Shown: positions 23,740 through 31,516, numbered from the stretch's first letter. The stretch is DNA of 51,234 bases from Bacillota bacterium (GCA_021811155.1 JAJZPO010000009.1:1-51234), one strand, 5' to 3'. Notes: generated from the letters alone by a model not told the origin. Numbers and translations are program-made.

Positions 23740-24054
23740 GCGTATGCCTCCGTCACCCAAAATCTGAACCTGTGTAAGTTTGAGATATACCTTCTCAGAG
23801 TTTCGGTCCAAGCCTCTGATTTTCTTAGTATTACCTGTAAATAGGAATAAATGAATGTACAGATTTGGCACGAGAAAACGTCAGGCACTCTGTCCTTTTC
23901 TTGGCAGCCTGAGTCGCGAAAAAAGAGAAAGGCGTACTCCCACAGGGGGCGGCCAGGAGGCAAACCACACCATGGGGTACGCTTGCTTATTAACCATCTG
24001 CGGTTAAACAAAAATCAGTTGAGAATCTGCGGTGAAGTGTTCCGCTGCAGCATC
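23740..24054. other. intergenic region without recognised gene
   Basis: This 315-base stretch separates the DUF6125-like gene from the FMN protein gene. It holds two direct copies of CCGCAGAT on the minus strand (about 23997-24031) and a CAGGC/GCCTG inverted pair (about 23883-23912). I see no convincing ORF, riboswitch or repeat family member. Confidence 0.5.
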
Positions 24055-24567
24055 TTAATCCTCCAGGGTGAATTCCCAGGCGCAGAAAAATTCGCGCGGG
24101 TGCTCATCAGGCGGGCAGGCGATGCAGCGGGTTTTGATTCTTGCGTCAATCGTTTTGGCAAAATAGGCGTATTCCACCAGGCCCACGGATTTGCAAGGAA
24201 AGTCAGCCAGCCCCTTGCGGCTGCGGGCAGACTGGACCCGGCATTCCGTCATCTTTAAAATCAGGGTTTTTGCGTCAACCCGCTCGATTTGCTGCACATT
24301 GATCAAGGCGTAAAGCCGAAACTTTAAGGCCTGTTCAAGAGCTTCCAGCCCGCCGCCGGGAGTCAGCCCGAGAAAGTCCATAATGCGCTTGGCCTCAATC
24401 ACCGTGAACTTCTCCCAGGCGTCGGCGTCATATCTTATGGCCTCCTCAAGATCCCGGCCGCGCTCGACAGCCTGAAACCACAGGCCGTCATGGGCCAGCC
24501 AGCGCTTGGAGAAATCAACAATCAGTTTTTCCAGTTGTTCACGGCTCAGGGCTTTAAGTTGTTCCAT
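24055..24567 (-). CDS. DUF6125-like Cys-rich protein
   Basis: A 170-residue soluble protein of a family common in anaerobic bacteria. It has the N-terminal segment RWLAHDGLWFQAVE and the middle FTVIEAKRIMDFLGLTPGGGLEALEQALKFRLYA. A conserved C-terminal block follows: MTECRVQSARSRKGL, FPCKSVGLVEY, IDARIKTRCIACPPDEHP and CAWEF. The five Cys in this block suggest metal or cofactor binding. I believe this is the DUF6125 family, whose function is unknown. The ATG at 24567 follows GGGGG. It lies downstream of zur on the same strand, separated by a hairpin and about 100 bases, so co-regulation with zinc genes is possible but unproven. Confidence 0.8.
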   Translation of the reverse strand: MEQLKALSREQLEKLIVDFSKRWLAHDGLWFQAVERGRDLEEAIRYDADAWEKFTVIEAKRIMDFLGLTPGGGLEALEQALKFRLYALINVQQIERVDAKTLILKMTECRVQSARSRKGLADFPCKSVGLVEYAYFAKTIDARIKTRCIACPPDEHPREFFCAWEFTLED

Positions 24568-24601
24568 CCAAGTCCCCCCAAAACAAATTATGCTTAATAT
24601 A

Positions 24602-24620
24602 TTCCTGCCCCAGGCAGGAA
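24602..24620 (-). terminator. hairpin after zur, possible weak terminator
   Basis: TTCCTGCC and GGCAGGAA form an 8-bp stem with a 3-nt loop. On the minus strand AT-rich TATATTAAGC follows rather than a clean U-run. It lies 49 bases beyond the zur stop. Confidence 0.4.
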
Positions 24621-24668
24621 ACCCTTTCGCCTGCAGAAATAATTACTTGAGCAGAAGTTGGAGTTCAC

Positions 24669-25100
24669 TCAGTTTGCCGGTTTGTTCTGGCAGTTGGGGC
24701 AGAGGCCGAAAAAGCGCAGCCAGTGGGCGTGAATCTTGAAGCCGGAGGAATTCTCCAGGCTGCGGGCCAGGTTGTGCATGCTGCACTCGCCAAATTCGGT
24801 GGCTGCGCCGCAGCCCGAGCAGATGAGCTGATGGGTGTGGGTGTTTTGCGCCAAGCGGAATTTCTCGCCCCCGGCGCCGAATTCTTCCTGCTGCACCAGG
24901 TTCATTTCGCACAGGAGGCTCAGCGCCCGGTAAACCGAGGCGACTCCTACATTTACTCCCCGGGCTTTCAAACTGTTGTAAATCTCATAGGCTCCCAGAT
25001 AGCCGTCCGCTTCGCATAAAACCAGGCAAACCTGGGTTCTGGCTGAGGTCAAACGGAAGCCCTTGCGGCGCATTGCGCCGGTTAGTTTGTCATAATCCAT
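24669..25100 (-). CDS. zur: Fur-family regulator, probably zinc regulator Zur
   Basis: A 143-residue Fur-family repressor. The winged helix (about 10-80) contains LTSARTQVCLVLCEADGYLGAYEIYNSL and the recognition region VGVASVYRALSLL. The C-terminal dimerisation domain carries the HTHQLICSGCG metal region and the second Cys pair CPNC near the end, the structural Zn(Cys)4 site. The ATG at 25100 follows AGGTGA; a longer frame upstream lies inside znuB. Its position as the last gene of znuA-znuC-znuB supports Zur rather than Fur or PerR. It would bind the 15-bp 7-1-7 palindrome upstream of znuA when zinc is sufficient. Metal specificity is inferred from context. Confidence 0.88.
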   Translation of the reverse strand: MDYDKLTGAMRRKGFRLTSARTQVCLVLCEADGYLGAYEIYNSLKARGVNVGVASVYRALSLLCEMNLVQQEEFGAGGEKFRLAQNTHTHQLICSGCGAATEFGECSMHNLARSLENSSGFKIHAHWLRFFGLCPNCQNKPAN

Positions 25101-25107
25101 TTCCTTG

Positions 25108-25953
25108 TCACCTCTGTTTGAAGCCCAAACTCTTGCCCAGGGGCTTGCGTTTGGGTGAAAAGATGTAAGCAATGACAAAGAGGAGGGAAGCGCAGAGGGC
25201 GATGCTGGCCCCTGAGGCAATATTGAGGTAGTAAGAGGCATAGAGGCCGCTTAAAGAAGCCAGGAGGCTGATACCCACAGCAATCAAAATCATTCTTTCC
25301 AGGCGGGAAGTCAACTGGTAGGCAGAGGCCGCCGGGGTGATGAGCAGGGCGGTGACGAGAATTATCCCCACAGTCTGGGAAGCAATCACCACCGCAGTAG
25401 CGATCATGGCCAGAAGCAGGTAGTGGAGGAAAGTGCGGGGTACGCCGGAGACTTCTGCCATCTCTTCGTCAAAGGCGCAAAAAACCAGTTCTTTATAGAA
25501 GAGAAAGGTGAGCAGCAAAATAACGCCTGTCCCCGCCAGCATAATCTTTAAATCCGTGCCGGAAATGGAGAGGACGCTGCCAAACAGGTACCCGGTCAGA
25601 TCCGTGGTGTAAAACTTCATGCTGCTGATCAGGGCCACCCCCAGTGCCATGGAAGCGGAAAAGATGATGCCGATCGCCACATCAAAACTCACCCGCATCT
25701 TCTGGTGCAGAAAGCCGATCAAGAGGGCCAGGGCTGCGGTGTAAACGTTCCCCGCCAGGTACAGGTTCGCATGGAGCAGGTAGCCGAGTGCCAGACCGGC
25801 CAGGGAGCCGTGGGCAAGGCCCTCCCCGATGAAGGCAATCTTTTTCAGGACCACAAAGGCGCCAAGGACCGCGCAGAGAACGCCCACAGCCACCGTCCCC
25901 AGCATGGCCCGCTGCATAAAGCCATACTGCAAAGGTTCAAGCAGGTAATGCAT
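25108..25953 (-). CDS. znuB: zinc ABC transporter permease ZnuB
   Basis: A 281-residue membrane protein of the ABC-3 metal permease family with about eight helices. Family features include LGTVAVGVLCAVLGAFVVLKKIAFIGEGLAHGSLAGLALGYLL near the N-terminus and VIASQTVGIILVTALLITPAASAYQLTSRLERM toward the C-terminus. Its start overlaps the last base of znuC, and zur begins 8 bases after it. It forms the channel of the ZnuABC importer. Permeases of Zn and Mn systems are hard to tell apart; the Zn call comes from the binding protein and the linked Zur. Confidence 0.92.
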   Translation of the reverse strand: MHYLLEPLQYGFMQRAMLGTVAVGVLCAVLGAFVVLKKIAFIGEGLAHGSLAGLALGYLLHANLYLAGNVYTAALALLIGFLHQKMRVSFDVAIGIIFSASMALGVALISSMKFYTTDLTGYLFGSVLSISGTDLKIMLAGTGVILLLTFLFYKELVFCAFDEEMAEVSGVPRTFLHYLLLAMIATAVVIASQTVGIILVTALLITPAASAYQLTSRLERMILIAVGISLLASLSGLYASYYLNIASGASIALCASLLFVIAYIFSPKRKPLGKSLGFKQR

Positions 25954-26735
25954 CAGTTAATCACCCCGCTGTCGTTGGTCCTGCCTGCCGCTCTGCCAAG
26001 GGGAATGGGAAAGCCGGAGAAGGTTTTGGCCAGAATTTCGTTGGTCAGGACCTCTTGCGGGGGGCCAAAGGCCACCAGCTCCTTGTTGATGCAGGTGATA
26101 AAGCCAAAATGATGAAAATCCAGCGCCAGGAGGTCATGGGTCGTGGTCAGAGTGGTAACACCCTCCTGGTGCAATTCCTCCAGCAGCTCGTAAATACTCT
26201 GCTGGGTGGGGATGTCGAGACCGGTGGCCGGTTCATCCAAAAGGAGCAGGGAAGATTCCTGGGCCAGGGCCCGGGCGATAAAGGCCCGCTGCTGCTGCCC
26301 ACCCGACAGGGCGCCGATTTGTTTGCCGGCCAGGTCAGTCATGCCCACCTTGGCCAGGCAGGATTCCACCACTTGCCGGTCCTTGCGGCCCGGGCGGCGC
26401 AGCAACCCCAAACTGCCTGTCCTTCCCTGCATGACCACATCGTAGACAGTAATGGGAAACTCCCGGTCCACATTCCTCACCTGAGGCACATAGCCTATCT
26501 GCCTTTCCCGCCTGCTGCGCCGGGTGGGGACGCTGCCCATCACTTCAATCCTGCCGCTGCCGGGACTGATGAGTCCCAGTACGGAGCGCAGCAGACTGGT
26601 CTTGCCTGACCCGTTCGGACCGATAATTCCTACGCAAGCGCCCCGCGGAATCTCCAGGGACAGGTTGCGCAGCACCATGCTGCCCCCAAGGCTGACATTA
26701 ACATGTTCCAGCTTGATGATGGGTTCGGCTCTCAA
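25953..26735 (-). CDS. znuC: zinc ABC transporter ATPase ZnuC
   Basis: A 260-residue ATPase. It has Walker A GPNGSGKTS, Q-loop IGYVPQ, signature LSGGQQQR, Walker B LLLLDEPATGLD and the H-loop TTTHDL, all intact. The leading segment with RREREIGYVPQ-like sequence (VPTRRSRRERQIGYVPQ) is typical of metal ABC ATPases. A TTG start at 26735 follows AGGTGG closely. It lies between znuA (8-base gap) and znuB (1-base overlap) in one operon and powers zinc uptake through ZnuB. Confidence 0.93.
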   Translation of the reverse strand: MRAEPIIKLEHVNVSLGGSMVLRNLSLEIPRGACVGIIGPNGSGKTSLLRSVLGLISPGSGRIEVMGSVPTRRSRRERQIGYVPQVRNVDREFPITVYDVVMQGRTGSLGLLRRPGRKDRQVVESCLAKVGMTDLAGKQIGALSGGQQQRAFIARALAQESSLLLLDEPATGLDIPTQQSIYELLEELHQEGVTTLTTTHDLLALDFHHFGFITCINKELVAFGPPQEVLTNEILAKTFSGFPIPLGRAAGRTNDSGVIN

Positions 26736-26743
26736 TCTGCCAC

Positions 26744-27673
26744 CTACTTCAGCGCCTTGACTATGGTCTGGACGTCAAGGGTCATCATCTTGATATATGT
26801 GTTGGCTTCACTGTCAGGGGAAACAGTGTCGTCATAGAGGTTGCCGACAAACTTCACCCCGGTGTCCCTGGCCAGCTGCTGCACCAGTTTAGGGTTGAAT
26901 CCCACTTCCCCAAACACCGCTTTCACATGGTGGGAAGTAATATATGTAATCAAATCCGCGTACTCGCGGGCGGACGGCTCGCTGTCCGAATTCTTGACCA
27001 GAGACTTTAGTTCAAGGCCGTAGCGCTTGGCGAAGTAGGGCCAGGCAGCGTGAAACACCACCATCTGCCGGTCGGCCTGGGGCAGTGAGGATATTTCAGC
27101 GGCAATTGATTTGTCCAGCTGGTCCAGGTCCTGCAGGTATGTGGCAGCCCTCTCCGCGTAATAATCCCTGTTTTGAGGTGAAACTTCACTCAGGCTGTCC
27201 CGGATTTTACGCACATAGGCTTCGGCGTTTTGGACATCCAGCCAGAGGTGAGGGTTTCCCGTCTCGGCATAATCCCCGTTCCAGCCTTTATCTAAGATTT
27301 CCAGGCCGTCGGAAAGGGTGACCAGCTTCAGGCCGGGCGAAGCGGCGTTTTTCACCAGCCTTTCCAGATACGGTTCTTCGCCCGCACCGTTGGCAAAGAA
27401 AATCCTGGCTGTGGACACAAGTCTCACATCCTCAGGGGTGGGCTCGTAGTCATGGGGGTCGTTGCCGGGCTTGACCAATGCGGTAACCTGTACCTTATCC
27501 CCGCCAACATTCTTGATCAAATCAGCCAGGGGCGAAATGCTGGTCACCACCTGCAGGCCGGAACCGGTTTGCGCCGGGACAGCCGGTTTGCCCTGGTCCT
27601 GGGCGCAGCCGGAAAGCAAGAAGAGTAGCAGGAAGAGGAGCAGGAAGGCCGGCAGGGGCTTAAGGTAACGCAT
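26744..27673 (-). CDS. znuA: zinc ABC transporter binding lipoprotein ZnuA
   Basis: A 309-residue cluster A-I metal-binding lipoprotein with lipobox LSGC. Metal-ligand positions are visible: His in GNDPHDYEPTPED, His in NPHLWLDVQ, His in VVFHAAWPYFAKRYGL and Asp in LYDDTVSPDSEANTY. Mn-type relatives (PsaA, MntC) carry Glu at the third position, so His there favours zinc. It lacks the His-rich loop seen in many ZnuA proteins, which occurs in a subset. The ATG at 27673 follows AAGGAG. It leads znuA-znuC-znuB-zur and has a Fur-type palindrome over its transcription start. Confidence 0.92.
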   Translation of the reverse strand: MRYLKPLPAFLLLFLLLFLLSGCAQDQGKPAVPAQTGSGLQVVTSISPLADLIKNVGGDKVQVTALVKPGNDPHDYEPTPEDVRLVSTARIFFANGAGEEPYLERLVKNAASPGLKLVTLSDGLEILDKGWNGDYAETGNPHLWLDVQNAEAYVRKIRDSLSEVSPQNRDYYAERAATYLQDLDQLDKSIAAEISSLPQADRQMVVFHAAWPYFAKRYGLELKSLVKNSDSEPSAREYADLITYITSHHVKAVFGEVGFNPKLVQQLARDTGVKFVGNLYDDTVSPDSEANTYIKMMTLDVQTIVKALK

Positions 27674-27688
27674 CGGAACACTCCTTAT

Positions 27689-27738
27689 TGAAACATTATT
27701 TCAGTAGCAAGTTTATAGAAATAAATGGTGTTTGTCAA
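27689..27738 (-). promoter_or_regulatory. znuA promoter with Fur-type 7-1-7 operator
   Basis: On the minus strand TTGACA (its core at 27733-27738) and TAAACT (27710-27715) are 17 bases apart. At the predicted start site lies the 15-bp palindrome TGAAACATTATTTCA (27689-27703), a 7-1-7 inverted repeat with 6 of 7 symmetric pairs, the architecture of Fur, PerR and Zur boxes. It differs from the Bacillus Zur consensus, so Zur binding is an inference from position. Confidence 0.65.
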
Positions 27739-27806
27739 GCAAACAGCGCCCAGCCGCACATTCCAAGGCATTCTGACTCCTGCCCTGAAACAAGCCTTTT
27801 GGGTCT

Positions 27807-27996
27807 GCTCGGGTCGAATTTTCTTTCTGACGGGGATAAGGAAGCGAGCATTCGTGCCAAATTGGGGTCCCCACGAAATTAAGTCCCAAGAGAAGTGCAC
27901 CGGAATTTCGTGGGGTAATCGGAAGGGCGCTCGCCGAGCATGCTAACGGCTCCTCCGTAATGCTTCTCTGCGCAGAAAGAAAATTCACCCTTGAGC
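27807..27996. mobile_element. MITE-like element with terminal inverted repeats
   Basis: GGGTCGAATTTTCTTTCTG (27811-27829) and CAGAAAGAAAATTCACCC (27973-27990) are near-perfect terminal inverted repeats, extending outward as GCTC/GAGC. The roughly 190-bp interior has no credible ORF but contains a perfect 12-bp inverted repeat CCCCACGAAATT/AATTTCGTGGGG (27869-27880, 27904-27915). Half of it recurs inverted at 5598-5696. No clear target-site duplication was seen. Confidence 0.75.
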
Positions 27997-28068
27997 TTAG
28001 CGGCCTGTTTCATTCATCAGTGGTGCAGTCAAACGGCATGCAAGTCTGAATTCCCCAACAGCAGGTGA

Positions 28069-28097
28069 TTGACCCCACCTTGGATTTGTGTTAGAAT
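28069..28097 (+). promoter_or_regulatory. promoter of the cobalamin-riboswitch transcript
   Basis: TTGACC (28069-28074) and TAGAAT (28092-28097) are separated by 17 bases. Transcription would start near 28104, directly before the riboswitch. Confidence 0.75.
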
Positions 28098-28109
28098 AAG
28101 ACCAAACTT

Positions 28110-28282
28110 CAATCCAGAGCAAGGGATTTCTTGCCAGCAAGAAATCAAAGGGAAGCCGGTGTAAGTCCGGCGCGGTCCCGCCACTGTAAGGGGGAGTGTT
28201 CTGCCATAGCCACTGAGGTGACTTGGGAAGGGGCAGAAGACGGTGAACCTGAGCCAGGAGACCTGCTTGCTTTGACGCTTTA
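28110..28282 (+). promoter_or_regulatory. cobalamin (AdoCbl) riboswitch
   Basis: Conserved blocks appear in order: AAAGGGAAGCCGGTG, AAGTCCGGCGCGG, TCCCGCCACTGT, then the B12 box region AGCCACTGAGGTGACTTGG, GGGAAGG, GACGGTGAACC and GAGCCAGGAGACCTGC. This is a full class I cobalamin riboswitch. A terminator follows at 28324-28350, so B12 is expected to shut off transcription of the downstream gene. Confidence 0.97.
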
Positions 28283-28323
28283 CCCACGGTAGATGGGAGG
28301 TGGCGCAAATCTGAGTGATTTGA

Positions 28324-28350
28324 CCCCTCTGCCCTGGCAGAGGGGTTTGT
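28324..28350 (+). terminator. riboswitch-linked intrinsic terminator
   Basis: CCCCTCTGCC (28324-28333) and GGCAGAGGGG (28336-28345) form a perfect 10-bp stem with a 2-nt formal loop, then TTTGTGTCT. It is the likely expression platform of the cobalamin riboswitch. Confidence 0.8.
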
Positions 28351-28390
28351 GTCTCTCAACCTGCGAACGGTTTCCTGAGGGGAAATATGA

Positions 28391-28591
28391 TCTTGTTGCA
28401 GCTGGCTTTTCCTCCAACAATGCGAAGGCGGCCTGGAGGATAAGGAGAACATTGTTCGGGGCAACCGGAGCCTGGCCATGGCGGCAGGCATGCGGTTGCC
28501 CCGTTTTCTGGGCTTTGACGCCAGAGTTGAGCCAAGTTCAGGTGAAAAAACAGTCTTTCGCAAACCTTTTTTGGAGGCAATAAATAAATGA
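28391..28591 (+). pseudogene. possible gene remnant or small ORF coupled to cobK
   Basis: A frame open from 28391 ends in TGA at 28589-28591, overlapping the cobK ATG as ATGA. It reads DKENIVRGNRSLAMAAGMRLPRF then a hydrophilic tail. An in-frame ATG at 28478, 7 bases after GGAG, would give a 37-residue product. In another frame, just upstream, EGKYDLVAAGFSSNNAK is open, so a gene decayed by frameshift is possible. I do not recognise the product. The stop/start overlap suggests the region was once translated ahead of cobK. Confidence 0.35.
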
Positions 28592-29349
28592 TCTTTCTAT
28601 TGGGTGAAACGGCAGCAGGTCGCGAGATTGCCGCTGAGCTTACCTTCCGGGGAATAGAATTCCGGCAGCCTGCGTTCGATACCGCTTTGGAAACGGACCA
28701 AGGGCTGAACTTAACGGATATTTCCCTGGTAATCGACGCCGCACACCCTGGTGCAAGTTCCAGGCTGAATCAACTGCGCTCCGGCTGTGAACAGGCGGGT
28801 ATCCCCTATGTGCGGCTGGAAAGGCCCGCGACCATGCTGCCTGCGAGCCCACTGCTCTATCCTGCGGACAGCTGGGAGGAGGCTTTGACCCGCCTGGCTG
28901 AGCGGGTTGAAGCCCTGCAAGGGTCCAGCCGGCGCCCCACGGTGTTTGTAACAACCGGAAGTTATCAGTTGGAAAGCCTGGTCTCCCGCCTGGCGGAAAA
29001 GGCCCGCCTGGTGGTGAGGGTGCTTCCCGAAGGCAGGCTGGTGCAAAAGTGCCAGGACCTGGGCTTCTCACCCAGGGACATTGTGGCTATGCAGGGGACC
29101 TTCTCCAAGGACATCAACCGTTCCCTGTTCAAGTTTTACGGCGCCAACCTCCTACTGACCCGGGACAGCGGGGCGCCAGGGGGCACCGACACCAAGATCG
29201 CCGCCGCTCTTTCCCTGGGCATGGAAGTCGTCCTGGTGAAACGGGCCGCGGCCAGCCAGGGCTTTGCCCTGCCTTCGGTGAAGGAACTCCTGGCCTGGCT
29301 GGAGTCCGAGGGATTTCCAGATGATGGAGCCAGGCGGCAGATTCGCTGA
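28588..29349 (+). CDS. cobK: precorrin-6A reductase CobK/CbiJ
   Basis: A 253-residue enzyme that reduces the corrin precursor precorrin-6A (or its cobalt form) with NADPH. Family features are the N-terminal MIFLLGETAAGREIAAEL, LVIDAAHPGAS (usual DATHP), the central TVFVTTGSYQLESL, EGRLVQKCQDLGF, IVAMQGTFSKDINRSLF and the C-terminal LLTRDSGAPGGTDTKIAAAL. Its length is normal. The ATG at 28588 overlaps the stop of the small upstream frame. A B12 riboswitch precedes it, confirming a cobalamin link. No other corrin gene is adjacent: downstream is a convergent mntH. So it is a solitary pathway gene, with the rest of the pathway presumably elsewhere in the genome. Confidence 0.93.
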   Translation: MIFLLGETAAGREIAAELTFRGIEFRQPAFDTALETDQGLNLTDISLVIDAAHPGASSRLNQLRSGCEQAGIPYVRLERPATMLPASPLLYPADSWEEALTRLAERVEALQGSSRRPTVFVTTGSYQLESLVSRLAEKARLVVRVLPEGRLVQKCQDLGFSPRDIVAMQGTFSKDINRSLFKFYGANLLLTRDSGAPGGTDTKIAAALSLGMEVVLVKRAAASQGFALPSVKELLAWLESEGFPDDGARRQIR

Positions 29350-29498
29350 TTTCTGCGTATTTTTCAACAGTAAACCGCCATATCGCCCGGCGTCAAGAGA
29401 TGGAAAACTCGATTGTGGCAAACCCAAAGAGCTTGTGTTTTTTGAAGGCAGGTAACGAAAAGTGACTCGTTAGGCCAGGACGTCGGAAACGTCCCCCC

Positions 29499-29544
29499 AA
29501 AAAAGAAATTGGCATGCCAACAATAGATAAGTCGGCATGCCAAT
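29499..29544 (-). terminator. intrinsic terminator of mntH
   Basis: ATTGGCATGCC (29508-29518) and GGCATGCCAAT (29534-29544) form a perfect 11-bp stem with a 15-nt loop. On the minus strand TTCTTTTTT follows. It lies about 35 bases beyond the mntH stop. A GACGT/ACGTC inverted pair and a C-run lie further on; nothing else is seen in the 29350-29577 gap. Confidence 0.85.
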
Positions 29545-29577
29545 ATTTGCTTTCCCACCCGAGGTGTCTCCAGAGCT

Positions 29578-30858
29578 TTAACCTGTAAAAGTCAGGTACA
29601 ACAACACCGTGTTTAAGGCTATAATCAGACTGACAATCACGCTTCCTATCCAGTTGGTAGCCCTGCGGTTTGCCATCTCCCCCATGACATCCCTGCGGCG
29701 GGTAATCAACAGGAGTGGGATAATAGCCGCCGGCAGGGCGAAACTCAGAGTGACTTGGCTCATGATGAGAATTTTCATCGGATTGAACCCCAGCCACAGG
29801 AGAACCAGCGCAGGGATCATGGTGATAACACGCCTCGCGTTGAGCGGGATGTCCAGTCCGATGAAACCTTTCATCATACATTCACCGGCCATAGCTCCCA
29901 CCGTTGAGGAGGAGAGACCTGAGGCCAAGAGCGCCAGGCCGAAAGCTCCGCTGGACAGGGAACCCAAGAGAGGCGCCAGGGACCGGTGAGCCTCTTCAAT
30001 GGATTCCACCCGCAGGCCCTGGGCATAAAACACAGAGGCCGACACCACAACCATCGCGGCATTCACCAGGAAAGCAATATTCATGGCGAAGATGATGTCA
30101 AAGCGTTCCATGCGAAAATGCCGCCTGGCATCGACCAGATCCTCACTCTTGCGCCGCGCCTTGACCAGATCCGAGTGCAGGTAAATGACGTGAGGCATCA
30201 CTGTTGCTCCCAGCATGCCCACCGCCACCAGGATACTTTCCGGTCCCAGACTCGGCACCAGGGTGTGGTAAACCACTTCTCCCCAATTGGGCTTGGCCAG
30301 AAATATTTCCACCAGGTAGGAAACCCCGATAACCGCCACCAAACCTACGATCACCCGTTCCACCACCTGCTGGCCGAAGCGCTGCAGGTAGACGATGAGA
30401 AAGGTTATGCCGACCGTAATCACTCCTGCTGTAATCAGGGGTACCCCGAAGAGGAGGTATAAACCCAAGGTGGCGCCGAGAAACTCGGCCATGTAAGTGG
30501 CAATGGCGGCCAGAAGCATGACGCTCCAGAGCATTACATTCACCGGGCGCCGGAATACCAGCCCGCAGTGGGTTGCCAGGTCAACACCGGTGACTATGCC
30601 CAGCTTCGCGGAAAGAGTCTGCAGGAAAATGGCCATCAGATTACTCCAGAGGATAACCCAGACCAAGGCGTAATTGAAATTGGAACCGCCGCTGATATTT
30701 GTCGCGAAATTTCCGGGGTCTATGTAGGCTACACTGACAATGAAGGCCGGCCCAAGGTATTTGGGCAGCGCCCTGAATCTGTCCTGCCAGGTTTCCCGCG
30801 GCAGGGGCAGGGGTAGAGAGACGTTGCGGCCCAGGAGAGGATTTACGCCGTTACTCAT
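29578..30858 (-). CDS. mntH: NRAMP-family Mn2+/Fe2+ transporter MntH
   Basis: A 426-residue membrane protein with about eleven helices. Helix 1 has the metal-binding motif YIDPGN, and helix 6 has GATVMPHVIYLHS, where the Met of VMPH favours transition metals over Mg2+ and Ca2+. A further conserved segment is AGECMMKGF. These residues mark a canonical proton-coupled MntH, in contrast to the NrmA-type paralogue at 46.5 kb that lacks them. The ATG at 30858 begins a monocistronic minus-strand unit ending at the terminator at 29499-29544. No clear MntR box could be assigned upstream. Confidence 0.94.
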   Translation of the reverse strand: MSNGVNPLLGRNVSLPLPLPRETWQDRFRALPKYLGPAFIVSVAYIDPGNFATNISGGSNFNYALVWVILWSNLMAIFLQTLSAKLGIVTGVDLATHCGLVFRRPVNVMLWSVMLLAAIATYMAEFLGATLGLYLLFGVPLITAGVITVGITFLIVYLQRFGQQVVERVIVGLVAVIGVSYLVEIFLAKPNWGEVVYHTLVPSLGPESILVAVGMLGATVMPHVIYLHSDLVKARRKSEDLVDARRHFRMERFDIIFAMNIAFLVNAAMVVVSASVFYAQGLRVESIEEAHRSLAPLLGSLSSGAFGLALLASGLSSSTVGAMAGECMMKGFIGLDIPLNARRVITMIPALVLLWLGFNPMKILIMSQVTLSFALPAAIIPLLLITRRRDVMGEMANRRATNWIGSVIVSLIIALNTVLLYLTFTG

Positions 30859-31155
30859 CCGGGATCACCCTTCCACCATAGCAAATTGCCACTATAACTC
30901 ATCACCTCTCCTTGCCGGCTCATGCCGGTTAAATGCCTTATACTAGAGTATGGAGAAGGCTCAGGGGTTGTGAGTTATCTCTGAGACAGTAAAATAGTGG
31001 CAGTTTGACATGGCCCAGGCAGAACCACTCATGGAAAAGAAAAGGACCGGGCTTAGCGAGAACAGGAACTGGCGGTCAGGACTTAGAATCACAAACACTA
31101 AAGCCGGTTAGCGCTAGGCTTTCCTGCCGGAAAAACATCAACTCCGGCCTTGTGA

Positions 31156-31183
31156 ATCGAACATCGAACCTCGAACATCGAAT
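31156..31183. repeat. 7-bp-period repeat, four units
   Basis: ATCGAAC, ATCGAAC, CTCGAAC and ATCGAAT lie in tandem in the 658-base gap between mntH and the kdp operon. The gap also contains the KdpE-box-like promoter region and an AAGAC/GACTG hairpin (about 31228-31258), and otherwise no gene. Confidence 0.8.
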
Positions 31184-31303
31184 TGGGGTGAAGCCGCTTG
31201 AACTATGTGATTGGGGCTATGACAATAGAAGACTGATTGTTGGGGCAACAGTCCGTCTTGTGCCGAGTGTCTCTGTGAAACACCCGCGAAAAGGAGCCTG
31301 TAT

Positions 31304-31349
31304 TGCCGGTCCTGGTGAAGCCATGGCCGGCATTTTTATGTTTTTTTTA
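31304..31349 (+). terminator. hairpin with long T-run upstream of kdp
   Basis: TGCCGG (31304-31309) and CCGGCA (31327-31332) with inner pairs are followed by TTTTTATGTTTTTTTT. It could terminate a short upstream transcript, but the T-run also matches a KdpE box, so which role applies is uncertain. Confidence 0.5.
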
Positions 31350-31400
31350 TGCCTGCGCTGTTCTTTTTTACGCCGATTTGACCGCCGGCAGGTCTATAAT
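31331..31400 (+). promoter_or_regulatory. KdpE-box-like site and kdp promoter
   Basis: CATTTTTATGTTTTTTTTA (31331-31349) closely resembles the T-rich KdpE site of the E. coli kdpFABC promoter (as I recall it, CATTTTTATACTTTTTTTA). A perfect TATAAT lies at 31395-31400 with no -35 match, typical of an activator-dependent promoter. The box would span about -76 to -58 from a start near 31407, close to the E. coli spacing. KdpE is encoded in this operon. Confidence 0.65.
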
Positions 31401-31516
31401 TGGGCTGCGTTCAGAGTTAAACGGAGCCTGAGGGGGTAAAATAGGCACGATATGGTAACGGTCGTCACTGGAATCAATGCCTAGTATCAGAAGGAGGACG
31501 GAGGAGGGATAAGACA

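Noticed and set aside
28293-28583. 96-codon frame between the B12 riboswitch and cobK
   Set aside because: It starts inside the terminator region, has no ribosome site and changes character midway; at most it is a remnant.
31005-31439. 144-codon frame upstream of the kdp operon
   Set aside because: It crosses the heptamer array, a hairpin and the KdpE-box T-run, and shows low-complexity, non-protein-like composition.
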